NCBI RefSeq assembly: GCF_000687915.1 | Contig: NZ_JHZY01000004.1 | Span: forward strand, 561,001-625,000 | Direction of reading: 5' to 3' | DNA from: Leeuwenhoekiella sp. MAR_2009_132 | GTDB lineage: Bacteria; Bacteroidota; Bacteroidia; Flavobacteriales; Flavobacteriaceae | DNA: 64,000 bases | In this document: positions 36,987 to 47,121 of the stretch, one piece after another | Position numbering within the stretch: position 1 is the first letter of the stretch | Layout: each line of letters starts with the position of its first letter | Program-made: the position numbers and the translations under genes | The notes under the pieces: model-generated | The model's input: only the letters and a program-made list of their open reading frames with translations | The model's database searches: none | Told to the model about the DNA's origin: nothing

Positions 36987-38099
36987 GTGAAATATTATAT
37001 AATAGCCGGTGAAGCTAGTGGTGATTTGCACGCTGCAAACCTTATGAAGTCTCTTTTAGCTGAAGACCCTAATGCTGATTTTAGATTTTGGGGTGGTGAT
37101 TTAATGCAAAAAGTAGGCGGCACTCTGGTTAAGCATTACCGGGATTTAGCATTTATGGGTTTTTTGGAGGTTATTATGAACCTGCGTACCATTACTAAGA
37201 ATCTTGCATTTTGCAAAAAAGATATCGCCAGTTACCATCCGGATGTGATCATCTATGTTGACTATCCCGGTTTTAATCTTCGCATTGCAGAATGGGCTCG
37301 TGTAAAAGGTTATAAAAATCATTATTACATCTCACCTCAAATCTGGGCCTGGAAAGAAAACAGAATAAAAGCTATTAAAAGAGATGTTGATGCGATGTAC
37401 GTTATACTCCCTTTTGAAAAAGAATTCTATGAGGAAAAGCACGATTTTCCGGTTCACTTTGTAGGACACCCCCTTATTGATGAGATAAGTAGCCGCAATC
37501 CTATTTCACCACAAGACTTTAGAGCGCAACATAATCTTGATGAAAGACCTATAATCGCACTTTTACCGGGAAGCCGAAAGCAGGAAATTCAGAAAATGCT
37601 CGAGATTATGCTTAGTATAACTCCAGATTTTAAAGAGTACCAGTTTGTAATAGGCGGCGCGCCCAGTCAGGATTTAGCGTTTTATGAACCCTTTTTACAG
37701 AAAAACCGGGTTCATCTTTTAATGAATCAAACTTATAATTTACTCGACGTTTCTTACGCAGCACTGGTAACTTCAGGAACTGCAACTTTAGAAACCGCTC
37801 TCTTTAAAGTTCCGGAGGTGGTTTGTTACAAAGGAGGTAAAATTTCTTACGAAATTGCGAAGCGGGTTATTAAACTCAATTACATATCTTTAGTTAATTT
37901 AATTATGAATAAAGAAGTAGTAAAAGAGCTCATTCAATCTGAGTTCAATACTAAAACTTTAAAAACGGCGTTGACCTCTATCTTGCAGGACGAAAACCGC
38001 AACACTCTTTTCAATTCTTATTATGAATTAGAGAAGAATTTAGGCGGAAGAGGAGCCAGCGACAAGACAGCCAAATTAATTTTTAACAGTATTTCTTAA
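36987..38099 (+). CDS. lpxB: Lipid-A-disaccharide synthase
   Basis: LpxB joins UDP-2,3-diacylglucosamine and lipid X in lipid A synthesis at the inner membrane. The 370-residue GT19 enzyme starts YYIIAGEASGDLHAANLM and has YHPDVIIYVDYPGFNLRIA, YISPQIWAWKENRIK, FVGHPLIDE, LLPGSRKQEI and TSGTATLETAL, all landmarks of the family. ATG is absent at the annotated position in strict terms: the reading begins at GTG (37007 region upstream) or the equivalent start immediately before AAATATTATATAATAGC, so translation starts with a GTG codon at 36987. Confidence 0.95.
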   Translation: MKYYIIAGEASGDLHAANLMKSLLAEDPNADFRFWGGDLMQKVGGTLVKHYRDLAFMGFLEVIMNLRTITKNLAFCKKDIASYHPDVIIYVDYPGFNLRIAEWARVKGYKNHYYISPQIWAWKENRIKAIKRDVDAMYVILPFEKEFYEEKHDFPVHFVGHPLIDEISSRNPISPQDFRAQHNLDERPIIALLPGSRKQEIQKMLEIMLSITPDFKEYQFVIGGAPSQDLAFYEPFLQKNRVHLLMNQTYNLLDVSYAALVTSGTATLETALFKVPEVVCYKGGKISYEIAKRVIKLNYISLVNLIMNKEVVKELIQSEFNTKTLKTALTSILQDENRNTLFNSYYELEKNLGGRGASDKTAKLIFNSIS

Positions 38100-38104
38100 G
38101 CTTT

Positions 38105-38686
38105 ATGATCAGAGTCTTTTTTACCCTATTGTTAAGTCTAGCAGTGATCAGCTGCGGAAGCAGCCACAAAAGTATTGCTACGACTACAAAACCTACAAAA
38201 AAAACACGTTACGTACAGCAGGATACAAAACCTATAATAAGTAAACCGGCAACTAAACGAGACTTTATTTACCTCTCTGAAATTGAAGTAGCAGACGAAA
38301 ACAGATTACGCTACAACATCATAAACAATGCACGACAATTTGAGGGTACGCCTTATAAATATGGAGGGACTTCAGAAAAAGGGATGGACTGCAGCGGTCT
38401 TATTTACACAGCATTTTTACAGGAATCTGTAGCAATACCCAGAGTAAGCCGTTTTATGGCCGAAGAAGGTGAACGCGTTGCAGCAGATAATGTAACACCC
38501 GGAGACTTACTCTTTTTTGTTACTGGTCGTAAAAGTAAACATATAAACCACGTAGGTCTTGTGGTTGATGTTTTACCGGGGCAAGTTTTATTTATACACT
38601 CCTCTACTTCACAAGGCGTAATTGTATCTTCTCTTAATGAAGGTTACTGGAATAACGCTTTTAAAGAAGCCCGAAAATATATGTAA
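38105..38686 (+). CDS. NlpC/P60 family peptidoglycan hydrolase, lipoprotein
   Basis: The 193-residue product has a lipoprotein signal (lipobox AVISC, Cys17), a Lys/Thr-rich linker, and the NlpC/P60 domain with catalytic Cys in YKYGGTSEKGMDCSGLIY, His in KHINHVGLVV and a third His in FIHSSTSQGV. It resembles Spr/MepS endopeptidases that cut cross-links in the wall. It starts 5 bases after lpxB, hence cotranscribed. Confidence 0.93.
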   Translation: MIRVFFTLLLSLAVISCGSSHKSIATTTKPTKKTRYVQQDTKPIISKPATKRDFIYLSEIEVADENRLRYNIINNARQFEGTPYKYGGTSEKGMDCSGLIYTAFLQESVAIPRVSRFMAEEGERVAADNVTPGDLLFFVTGRKSKHINHVGLVVDVLPGQVLFIHSSTSQGVIVSSLNEGYWNNAFKEARKYM

Positions 38687-38748
38687 CTAATTGATTTTTT
38701 GAGTAGTATTGTAATTAATTCCTCCTTTACTCAGGAATTGATTAATCT

Positions 38749-40782
38749 GTGAAAGGTATAAATACTACTATACTTATACTTCTTGCCGGTCTTTTAACCG
38801 GCATTTTGTGTGAGTCTTATCTTTCAATATCTCATAAGGCACTATTATTATTCCTTGCTGGTATACTAATTCTCTTTACCACTGTACATTTTATTCTAAA
38901 ACTAAAAAGAGCACAGCATCCTATTACAGGTGTTTTAGCATTTTTACTTTTTATATGTCTGGGGGTTACGGTCACTCAATTTAATGATCCGCTCAAAAAG
39001 ACTAATCACTATACTCAGGTATCTTCAGCAAATAGTTCTCAGAATTTAATTTTTACTATTGTTGAAGAACTTAAGCCAGGCTTTTATGACGGCAAATATA
39101 TAGCACGCCTAAATCAGACAGATTCCATTTTTACCACGGGGTTTGTACTTTTAAATATTAAAAAAGATAGTACAGCACAACGATCAAAATTAAAAGTTGA
39201 TGATAGAATCTATGTAAATCAAAAGCTAGAAAAACTTACTCCAGCACGCAATCCGTTTCAATTTGATTATGCCGCTTATCTAAATAGGAAACATATTTAT
39301 GCACAAATTACCACAACGTCTAAAGAACTGATATACCTCAAAAAACAGGAAATAACATTAAAAGGTTATGCTGCTAATAGCCGATCTTATCTGCAGCAGA
39401 AAATAAATAACTATTCATTTAATAAAGATTCTAGAGCTGTACTCAATGCGCTACTTTTAGGGCAGCGTCAAGAACTTTCAAGCGATTTACAAGAGAGTTA
39501 CAGTAATGTGGGCGTAATACATATTCTCGCAGTTTCAGGATTGCACGTGGGCATTCTCATGCTGCTTGTTCAGTTTTTACTGAAACCATTAGGTAATTAC
39601 AAAACAAGCCGGATTTTACGCTGTATTTTAGTAATCGCTATCATTTGGACATTTGCTCTATTTACAGGCTCATCGCCTTCTGTATTGCGCGCAGCAACTA
39701 TGTTTAGCTTTATACAACTAGGCTCACTACTCGGCCAGCGGCAAGCTTCATTAAATGCAATAATTATATCTGCATTTCTATTAATTCTAATAAACCCCGG
39801 ACTCATTTATGAAGTGGGTTTTCAACTAAGTTATACCGCAGTATTTTTTATCATTTGGTTGTATCCTAAATTTGAAAAGTTATGGCAACCCAAAAATAAA
39901 ATTTTAAAATACTACTGGCAGCTTATTGTAGTAAGCATTGCTGCGCAAATAGGCGTATTACCTCTAAGTCTGTATTATTTCCATCAGTTTCCGGGATTAT
40001 TTCTGGTGGCTAATATGATTATTCTACCCGTACTAGGTGTTCTCCTAATTTTCGGTATTGTAATACTTATTCTAGCTGGTTTGAACATGCTCCCTGCCCC
40101 TGTTGCTTCGGCGTATGATTTCTTGCTGACTCTGTTGAATACGGTAATACGCTACCTTGCTCAATTTGACTCATTCCTAATCACAAATATTTATTTTTCA
40201 ATAACACTGGTGTTTATAGGGTATGCAATTATTTTTTCCTTCGGAAACCTTATAAATAAGATTAATTATAAACGTATTTGTATATTTCTAATAACACTTA
40301 TAGCGCTTCCTACAGGCCTTCTAGTTTTAAGAAAACAACAATCAAACTCTTCGCTCTACATACTGCATCAATACAATACGAGTCTTTTAGCAAAACAAGA
40401 TTCTAATAAAAAACTTCTATTTTATTTACCTGAAGACAAAAAAATGTCAGAATCTATTATCAAAAATTTTAAGGAAAATCAATTTATAAATAGTGTTCAA
40501 AGTAGACCTCTCAACAACTTCTATCTGGTAAACTCTAAGAAAATTCTACGCATAGATAGTCTTGGAATCTATGACATTCCCGGTTTAAAACCAGATTTAA
40601 TCATTTTAAGTCAATCTCCCAGAATTAATCTTGACCGATTGATACATCAATTTCCTGAAGTTAAAATAATTGCAGACGGCAGTAATTACAAAAATTATGT
40701 GATGCGTTGGGAAGCTACGTGTAGAAAAAAGAAAATCCCATTTCACAATACGTATGATATGGGATTTTATAAAATAGAATAA
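38749..40782 (+). CDS. comEC: ComEC/Rec2 family DNA-uptake channel
   Basis: ComEC is the inner-membrane channel that takes single-stranded DNA into the cytoplasm. The 677-residue product has an N-terminal membrane pair and DUF4131-like domain, then the Competence domain with LAVSGLHVGILMLLVQF and about eight helices (~240-520). The C-terminal ~150 residues occupy the place of the metallo-beta-lactamase-like nuclease domain but show no HxHxDH motif, so that site is probably inactive or absent. The reading starts at GTG (38749). The presence of the gene suggests a competence potential, not proof of it. Confidence 0.9.
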   Translation: MKGINTTILILLAGLLTGILCESYLSISHKALLLFLAGILILFTTVHFILKLKRAQHPITGVLAFLLFICLGVTVTQFNDPLKKTNHYTQVSSANSSQNLIFTIVEELKPGFYDGKYIARLNQTDSIFTTGFVLLNIKKDSTAQRSKLKVDDRIYVNQKLEKLTPARNPFQFDYAAYLNRKHIYAQITTTSKELIYLKKQEITLKGYAANSRSYLQQKINNYSFNKDSRAVLNALLLGQRQELSSDLQESYSNVGVIHILAVSGLHVGILMLLVQFLLKPLGNYKTSRILRCILVIAIIWTFALFTGSSPSVLRAATMFSFIQLGSLLGQRQASLNAIIISAFLLILINPGLIYEVGFQLSYTAVFFIIWLYPKFEKLWQPKNKILKYYWQLIVVSIAAQIGVLPLSLYYFHQFPGLFLVANMIILPVLGVLLIFGIVILILAGLNMLPAPVASAYDFLLTLLNTVIRYLAQFDSFLITNIYFSITLVFIGYAIIFSFGNLINKINYKRICIFLITLIALPTGLLVLRKQQSNSSLYILHQYNTSLLAKQDSNKKLLFYLPEDKKMSESIIKNFKENQFINSVQSRPLNNFYLVNSKKILRIDSLGIYDIPGLKPDLIILSQSPRINLDRLIHQFPEVKIIADGSNYKNYVMRWEATCRKKKIPFHNTYDMGFYKIE

Positions 40783-40789
40783 ACGCATT

Positions 40790-41338
40790 TTAGCCTTTAA
40801 ACTTACTTTCAAAATTAGACTGGTATTCTTGCCATGCTTCAGCAGTTGTGATGCGTTTATAAGCATCAGTCTTAATCATTTTTAAAAATATCTCTAATTG
40901 CTGCGGTGTTTTATAACCAGGAAGTGGTTGAATTAAATTTCCTTTTTCATCAAAAAAGACTACACTGGGATAAGCGTTTATTTTTAAGGCATGAGCAAAT
41001 AAATGTTGACTGTTACGCCCTTTTCTATTAGGATCGTAATTGGGATTTGTATAAGTAAAATCCTGATATTTTATAGACTCTGTACCTTCGGCATTAAATT
41101 TTACTGCATAATAATTTGCATTTACATATGCTGCTACATCTTTGTTCTGAAACGTGTTCTGATCTAATAATTTACACGGTCCACACCAGTCTGTGTAAAC
41201 ATCCATAAAAATTTTACGAGGTTCATTTTTCTGAGCTTTAAGTGCTTCATTAAAAGACATCCATTTAATTGCTTTTTGAGCAGTCATAGCTGATGAACTC
41301 AAAACTATAAGAAATGCAGCTATTAGTAATTTTTGCAT
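40790..41338 (-). CDS. Exported thioredoxin-family protein
   Basis: The 182-residue product has a cleavable signal peptide (~1-20, ending AMTAQ) and a thioredoxin fold with WCGPCKLL (CxxC at about 49-52). A cis-Pro region follows (INAYPSVVFFDEKG). It resembles periplasmic thiol-disulfide reductases related to the DsbD C-terminal domain. It is the last gene of a minus-strand group with the POT transporters (40 bases apart) and DPP IV; whether it is part of the same transcript is uncertain. Confidence 0.9.
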   Translation of the reverse strand: MQKLLIAAFLIVLSSSAMTAQKAIKWMSFNEALKAQKNEPRKIFMDVYTDWCGPCKLLDQNTFQNKDVAAYVNANYYAVKFNAEGTESIKYQDFTYTNPNYDPNRKGRNSQHLFAHALKINAYPSVVFFDEKGNLIQPLPGYKTPQQLEIFLKMIKTDAYKRITTAEAWQEYQSNFESKFKG

Positions 41339-41377
41339 AATATTATTTTAAAAGAGAATTTCAAAAAGCAGACCGTT

Positions 41378-43120
41378 TTAGTGAATTCCGTGCATTAATT
41401 TTTTCAATAAAGGGTGTAAGAGTATAATAAGTACACCCGCCCCACCCGGAATAAAGAAAAATAATAAGAAGAATGTAGATAGCGAGTACTCTGCCGTAAT
41501 TTGATCTATCATCCCGCCACTGCTTCCTGCAAGTTTATTGCCTATCGCAATTGCAAGATACCACACTCCATACATCATCGCAATCATTCTTCCGGGAACC
41601 AGCTTACTCACATAAGATAATCCTACCGGCGATAGACAAAGCTCTCCCATAGTATGAAAAAAATAGGCCAGTACAAGCCATATAATGCTAACTGCTGCAA
41701 TTTTTGCACCTTGTGGAATATCACTTGCACCATAAGCTAACGCAGCAAAACCAACTCCTAATAAGATAAGACCTATGCCATATTTAACCGCAACACTTGG
41801 GTTGTATTTGCTCTCCCATAATTTTGAAAAAAGCGGTGCGAATATTATTATAAAAAGTGAATTTAAAACGCTAAACCATGAAGCTGGTACTTCTGGTGCT
41901 TCAGCAGTATATTGCTCATAAAGCATTGTAATTACTAACGCCCATATAATGACAAAACTTCCTCCAAGTATAAGATTTGCAAGTTTATATTTTCCGAAGG
42001 TTTGTTTAAAAAGCATCCATAAAACCCATGTTATTACACACAATGGGACTATTGTGATTAGCGTATTTGCAATTCTGAATATAGTACCCGCACTGCCTTC
42101 TAAAACGCGATCTGTATAATCATTAGCAAAAATGGTCATCGATCCTCCAGCCTGCTCAAAAGCTGCCCAGAAAAATATAGTGAAAAAGGCAAATATTGAA
42201 ACGGCAATCATACGATCACGTACTAGAGGTGCATATCTAGTGATTCTGGAAACCAATAATATTAAAAATATGACCAGTGCAAATAAGATCATAAAGTTGC
42301 TTCCGGAAAGTGGTCCTACTTCAAAATCAAAAACATTAGTACCTCCTATTTTAGACATTGGGTCGTTAATAATCCATACCAAACCTATAATTGCACTTAT
42401 TGCGATAAATACTTTATCAATAGTCGAAAACGGATTTAATTTTATGGAAGCATCAAAACTTACCTCATCCTCGTTTGTTTTCACAGGCTTCTTACCTACT
42501 TCACCAAAAATGTTCTGTGCAAAATAAAACTGAAGCATACCGGCAAACATAAAAACACCGGCAAGACCAAAGCCCCAATGCCACCCCCATTGTTCACCAG
42601 TATAACCGCATAATAAAATACCTAGAAACGCTCCGGCATTTACACCCATATAATAAATGGTATAAGCACCATCTTTTTTATGCTCGTGGTTCTCATACAT
42701 CTGAGAGATAATAGAAGTCATCGTAGGCTTAAAAAAGCCGTTACCCACTACTAAGAAAAATAAACCCAGATATAAAGCAAAATGTGTATCTACCGCCATT
42801 GCGGCGTGACCCAGGGTCATTAGCAAAGCACCAATAACAACCGCTCTTCTGTAACCAATGATTTTATCTGCTATATAACCTCCTAAAATAGGAGTTAGAT
42901 AAACTAATGACGTGTAGGTACCATACAATGCCAGTGCGTGCTCCCGAGGCCAGGCCCATCCCTCGTCAAAAAGAGAAGCTGTTAAAAACAACACTAAAAG
43001 TGCGCGCATTCCGTAATAGGAAAAACGCTCCCACATTTCAGTAAAGAATAAAACAAATAATCCGGCGGGATGACCCAACACCGGATTTTTGAAAAATTGT
43101 TCTGTAGATGATGTAGCCAT
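41378..43120 (-). CDS. POT/PTR-family proton-dependent oligopeptide transporter (copy 2)
   Basis: The 580-residue major-facilitator protein has about 12-14 helices and the POT signature FTEMWERFSYYGMRALLVLF (ExxERFxYYG, where the Glu and Arg couple protons). PTR2 motifs MGVNAGAFLGILLCGY and HTMGELCLSPVGLSY are also present. It is predicted to import di- and tripeptides. It is paralogous to the adjacent 521-residue transporter and probably arose by tandem duplication; the two are 16 bases apart. Confidence 0.95.
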   Translation of the reverse strand: MATSSTEQFFKNPVLGHPAGLFVLFFTEMWERFSYYGMRALLVLFLTASLFDEGWAWPREHALALYGTYTSLVYLTPILGGYIADKIIGYRRAVVIGALLMTLGHAAMAVDTHFALYLGLFFLVVGNGFFKPTMTSIISQMYENHEHKKDGAYTIYYMGVNAGAFLGILLCGYTGEQWGWHWGFGLAGVFMFAGMLQFYFAQNIFGEVGKKPVKTNEDEVSFDASIKLNPFSTIDKVFIAISAIIGLVWIINDPMSKIGGTNVFDFEVGPLSGSNFMILFALVIFLILLVSRITRYAPLVRDRMIAVSIFAFFTIFFWAAFEQAGGSMTIFANDYTDRVLEGSAGTIFRIANTLITIVPLCVITWVLWMLFKQTFGKYKLANLILGGSFVIIWALVITMLYEQYTAEAPEVPASWFSVLNSLFIIIFAPLFSKLWESKYNPSVAVKYGIGLILLGVGFAALAYGASDIPQGAKIAAVSIIWLVLAYFFHTMGELCLSPVGLSYVSKLVPGRMIAMMYGVWYLAIAIGNKLAGSSGGMIDQITAEYSLSTFFLLFFFIPGGAGVLIILLHPLLKKLMHGIH

Positions 43121-43136
43121 CCTAATCTAAATCTAA

Positions 43137-44702
43137 TTAATTATTGATTTTAGGATCTGCAAGTTCATAATCTTCTTGCTCTAAAATCTCGCGCTCATTG
43201 TCTTCTGCACCGTGCGTAAGTCTCTTTAATGGTATTAAAGCTAAAATAAATACAATTCCTATTGCACTTGTAAATATTAAAATACCCAGGAATACCGAGT
43301 ATTCACCAAATTCACTTGCTGATTCTCCAATAAGACCTGCAACTTTATTACCAAGACCTGTGGCTGCAAAATACACACCCATAAGCAGTGACGCATATTT
43401 AACCGGTGCGAGTTTTGTAATAAAAGAAAGCGTTACCGGCGAGATACATAGTTCTCCTATAGTATGAAACAGGTATGCAAAAACTAACCAAAGCATACTT
43501 GAAGTTCCAGATTTCTCAAATTCCATAACAGCAAATACCATAAATAAGAAGCCAAAGCCCATTATAATAATACCCATTGCCATTTTTAAAATTGAGCTAG
43601 CTTCTTTTCCTTTAAGCTTTCGCTTAGCCCAATAGTTAGCTACTATCGTTGCAAAAATGATGATGAAACCGGCATTTAAACTTTGAAACATTACAGTGGG
43701 CACTTCCCAGCCAAATAACATTCGGTCTGTTTTAGAATCTGTATATAAATTCATTAATCCACCGGCTTGCTCAAATGCGCCCCAGAAGATTATGGTCATA
43801 ATAAAAGAAAGTAATAAGACCATAAAACGATCTTTAAAAATACGTGATGGAAGATCTTTATAGATCATCATCATTAAAGCGGCTATTGCTGTTATAAATA
43901 AAAATAAAAGACCAAATCCCCAGTCCATAAAATACCAGCCTACAATTGAAAAAATTATTAAAACACCTGTAACTGCAAGTTGCATTGGAGATCTAAATAG
44001 TTCTCCATAAAGTTTTCCGTAGGAAATCTCGTCCTCTTTACTTTCAGCTTTTAATAAACTTCCTACGTTTTTTAAATATTTTTGGCCATATAAATACACA
44101 ATTAACCCTAGAACCATGGCAATACCTGCAAGACCAAACCCTGCATGCCAGCCATATTCAGCTACTACAAAGCCTATGATTAAAGTTGCAATTAGTGAAC
44201 CTGTATTAATACCTATATAAAAAATACTAAATCCTTTATCTCTTCTAATATCTCCTTCTCTGTAAAGGCCACCTACCATTGTAGAGATATTAGGTTTTAA
44301 TAATCCTACTCCAGCAATTACAAGACCCAGACCGGTATAAAAAGCCCAGACATCTGTAAGCACTAAAACGCCGTGACCTATACATAAAATTATAGCACCT
44401 AAAAGAACGGCCTTTTTCTGACCTATTAATTTATCTGCGATCATACCTCCCGGTATTGATGCTACATAAACTAACATGGTGTACCAGCCGTATAATGCCA
44501 ACGCTTCTTGATCTGTCCACCCCAATCCTGTTCCTCTAGCATCTGTTCCCTGAATAGTTGAAGCAGTCATATAAAGTACCAATAATGCACGCATCCCGTA
44601 ATAGGAAAAACGCTCCCACATTTCTGTGAAAAATAAAATGTATAGTCCTACCGGATGTCCAAACAATTCTTTTTGTTTGGTAAATTGTGCTGATTGTGCC
44701 AT
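43137..44702 (-). CDS. POT/PTR-family proton-dependent oligopeptide transporter (copy 1)
   Basis: The 521-residue POT transporter has FTEMWERFSYYGMRALLVLY near the N-terminus, IGINTGSLIATLIIGF, and HTIGELCISPVTLSF in the second half. It lies 9 bases after DPP IV, so dipeptides released by that protease are its likely substrates. Compared with the second copy it has a shorter central region and a different acidic C-terminal tail (DNEREILEQEDYELADPK), so the two may differ in preference. Confidence 0.95.
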   Translation of the reverse strand: MAQSAQFTKQKELFGHPVGLYILFFTEMWERFSYYGMRALLVLYMTASTIQGTDARGTGLGWTDQEALALYGWYTMLVYVASIPGGMIADKLIGQKKAVLLGAIILCIGHGVLVLTDVWAFYTGLGLVIAGVGLLKPNISTMVGGLYREGDIRRDKGFSIFYIGINTGSLIATLIIGFVVAEYGWHAGFGLAGIAMVLGLIVYLYGQKYLKNVGSLLKAESKEDEISYGKLYGELFRSPMQLAVTGVLIIFSIVGWYFMDWGFGLLFLFITAIAALMMMIYKDLPSRIFKDRFMVLLLSFIMTIIFWGAFEQAGGLMNLYTDSKTDRMLFGWEVPTVMFQSLNAGFIIIFATIVANYWAKRKLKGKEASSILKMAMGIIIMGFGFLFMVFAVMEFEKSGTSSMLWLVFAYLFHTIGELCISPVTLSFITKLAPVKYASLLMGVYFAATGLGNKVAGLIGESASEFGEYSVFLGILIFTSAIGIVFILALIPLKRLTHGAEDNEREILEQEDYELADPKINN

Positions 44703-44711
44703 TAGGTTGTT

Positions 44712-46883
44712 TTATAAATTTTCTTTAATAAAATTGGTCATCTTTGTATACAGGTGTAAACGTGTATTCCCACCATAAATACCGTGATTCTTATCGGGAT
44801 AGATTGCCCAGTCAAACTGCTTATTTGCCTGTACTAATGCTTCAATTAAACGCATTGTATTTTGTACATGTACATTATCATCTGCACTACCGTGTACCAA
44901 TAAAAACTTACCCTTTAACTTATCTACGTGAGATAATGGTGAATTGGTATCATAACCACCAGCGTTTTCCTGAGGCGTTGTCATATAACGTTCTGTGTAG
45001 ATAGAATCGTAAAATCTCCAGCTGGTAACCGGCGCTACAGCAATTGCCATTTTAAACGTGTCTGCTCCTTGAAAGATACAATTAGAAGCCATAAAGCCGC
45101 CATAACTCCATCCCCAGATTCCTATACGATCTGCATCAACATAATCGCGTTTACCCAGTGCCTTTGCAGCAGCAATCTGATCTTCTACCTCATATTTACC
45201 CAATTCGTTTTGCGTCATTTTCTTAAAATCTCTTCCTTTAAGACCAGTACCACGAGGATCTACACACACTACAATATAACCTTCCTGAGCCAGCATTTGA
45301 AACCAGTAACCATTACCACCATCCCAACTGTTTGCAACACTTTGAGAACCGGGACCGGAATATTGCGTCATAAAAACAGGATATTTTTTAGATGCATCAA
45401 AATCTTTCGGTTTAATCATATATGCATTAAGCTCCTCACCATTAATAGGAAGTGTGAAAAATTCTTTTTCAGAAATCACATAGTCAGAGAATTGATCTTT
45501 AAGCTCTTGATTGTCTTTTATCTTACGTATTAGCTTTCCGTCATTTGCATTGTGTAATGTAAATACATATGGAGTTGAAGCATCTGAAAAACTATTTATA
45601 TAGTACGTGAAGTTTGTACTAAAATCTGCAGAATTAGTACCTGCTTTAGCTGAAAGTGCTTTTTTATCCTTTCCATTTATTTTTACAGAATATACACCAC
45701 GATTTATAGAACCGTTTTCTGAACTTTGGTAAAAAACACGTTTACTTTTAGCATCGTAACCATAATAGCTGGTTACTTCCCAATTACCTTTTGTAACCTG
45801 ATTCTTTAATTTTCCGTTTTTGTCATAGTGATAAATGTGATTCCAGCCATCTTTTTCACTGGTCCATAAAAAGTCATTATTATCTAAAAAAGTAAGGTTA
45901 TCTGTTACATCAACATAAGCATCATCCTTATCTGAAAGTATGAGTTTTGCCTTACCTGAAGTTCCGTCTACAAAAAGAAGATTAAGATCATTTTGCTTGC
46001 GGCTTGTTGTTTGCACTGCCAGAACGTTAGCATCTGGTGTCCACTCTAGTCTGGGAATATAATAATTTTGAAAACCGCTTAAGTCAACAGCTTTAGTTTC
46101 GGTGGTAGCCAAATCATAAATATGAAGACTTACCACAGCATTGTTTTCTCCTGCCTTAGGATATTTAAAGGTATCTTTTGAAGGATATAATTCACTCCCA
46201 AAGACATCCATACTAAATTCAGGAACTTCGGTCTCATCAAAACGAATGAAAGCAATTTTAGTTCCATCGGCATTCCAGTCAAAAGCTCTTACAAAAGAAA
46301 ATTCTTCTTCATAAACCCAGTCTGTAATACCATTAATAATTTTATTCTTTACACCGTCTGTAGTTAACTGTGTAGTTGCTCCTGTAGCAATATCTTTTAC
46401 ATATAAATTATTATTGAGGCCATAAGCCACTTTAGAAGCATCTGGTGAGAACGTAGGTTCTTGTATAGGTTGATCTGAAACCTGTGTAAGTTTTTTTGAA
46501 ACCAAATCATATACGTAATAAACACCTAGACTTGAACGACGGTATATAGAACGAAGGTTTGTGCTTAGCAAAACTTTAGTTTCATCAGCACTCAAGGTAT
46601 AGCCTATAAAATAATCTAAGCCTTCAATCTCACTTGAGTTTATAATTGTATTTACCTTTTCACCGGTTTCATAACTGTAAACATCAAGTGTTTTAATACC
46701 AGATTTTCGGTCTGTATTTAAAACCGCATATTCTTTACCATTTTGCATAGGATGCAACCTATCAAGGTATTGCATTCTAAAAGTGCCATTATATATTTCT
46801 TCAACGCTAATATTTTTCTGTTGTGCCTGAGTTGCTACGGTAGCAATTAATACAAACAGAAATAGTACTTTTTTTATATTCAT
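44712..46883 (-). CDS. Dipeptidyl peptidase IV (S9B family)
   Basis: The 723-residue exported serine protease removes X-Pro or X-Ala dipeptides from peptide N-termini. It has a signal peptide (~1-20), an N-terminal beta-propeller (DPPIV_N, ~90-440), and an alpha/beta-hydrolase domain. The catalytic Ser is in GWSYGGFMASN, Asp in LVHGSADDNVHV and His in YPDKNHGIYGG. The Glu pair EEEFSFVR that binds the substrate N-terminus in DPP IV is also present. It heads the peptide block: protease, two importers, thioredoxin. Confidence 0.95.
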   Translation of the reverse strand: MNIKKVLFLFVLIATVATQAQQKNISVEEIYNGTFRMQYLDRLHPMQNGKEYAVLNTDRKSGIKTLDVYSYETGEKVNTIINSSEIEGLDYFIGYTLSADETKVLLSTNLRSIYRRSSLGVYYVYDLVSKKLTQVSDQPIQEPTFSPDASKVAYGLNNNLYVKDIATGATTQLTTDGVKNKIINGITDWVYEEEFSFVRAFDWNADGTKIAFIRFDETEVPEFSMDVFGSELYPSKDTFKYPKAGENNAVVSLHIYDLATTETKAVDLSGFQNYYIPRLEWTPDANVLAVQTTSRKQNDLNLLFVDGTSGKAKLILSDKDDAYVDVTDNLTFLDNNDFLWTSEKDGWNHIYHYDKNGKLKNQVTKGNWEVTSYYGYDAKSKRVFYQSSENGSINRGVYSVKINGKDKKALSAKAGTNSADFSTNFTYYINSFSDASTPYVFTLHNANDGKLIRKIKDNQELKDQFSDYVISEKEFFTLPINGEELNAYMIKPKDFDASKKYPVFMTQYSGPGSQSVANSWDGGNGYWFQMLAQEGYIVVCVDPRGTGLKGRDFKKMTQNELGKYEVEDQIAAAKALGKRDYVDADRIGIWGWSYGGFMASNCIFQGADTFKMAIAVAPVTSWRFYDSIYTERYMTTPQENAGGYDTNSPLSHVDKLKGKFLLVHGSADDNVHVQNTMRLIEALVQANKQFDWAIYPDKNHGIYGGNTRLHLYTKMTNFIKENL

Positions 46884-47121
46884 AGTGGAATTTAACTTAA
46901 AAATAGACCGCCAATTTTACTAAAAATTAATCAAAAAACCCTGCTTATCGTTGTTAAATACGCAGTCTTTTAGCTAAATACGCGAGTATCATTATAATAA
47001 CCTCAAGTATTTAATCTTCCTTTACTCCTAAATGAGTTACTCTTAAAATATAACAAAGCTTATAAAAGGCTTATACATGAGCCAAAATAGTATCTTTACG
47101 CTTCAATATTTTTACCTGATT

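Noticed and set aside
36987..38099. A later ATG start for lpxB
   Set aside because: The first codon is GTG at 36987, and the conserved YYIIAGEASGDLHA begins at residue 3, so any later Met would remove the family's essential N-terminus. The wording about position 37007 in the feature entry should be disregarded: the start is the GTG at 36987.
45069..45533. 154-residue plus-strand frame
   Set aside because: Antisense to the catalytic part of DPP IV; no start context and no domain.
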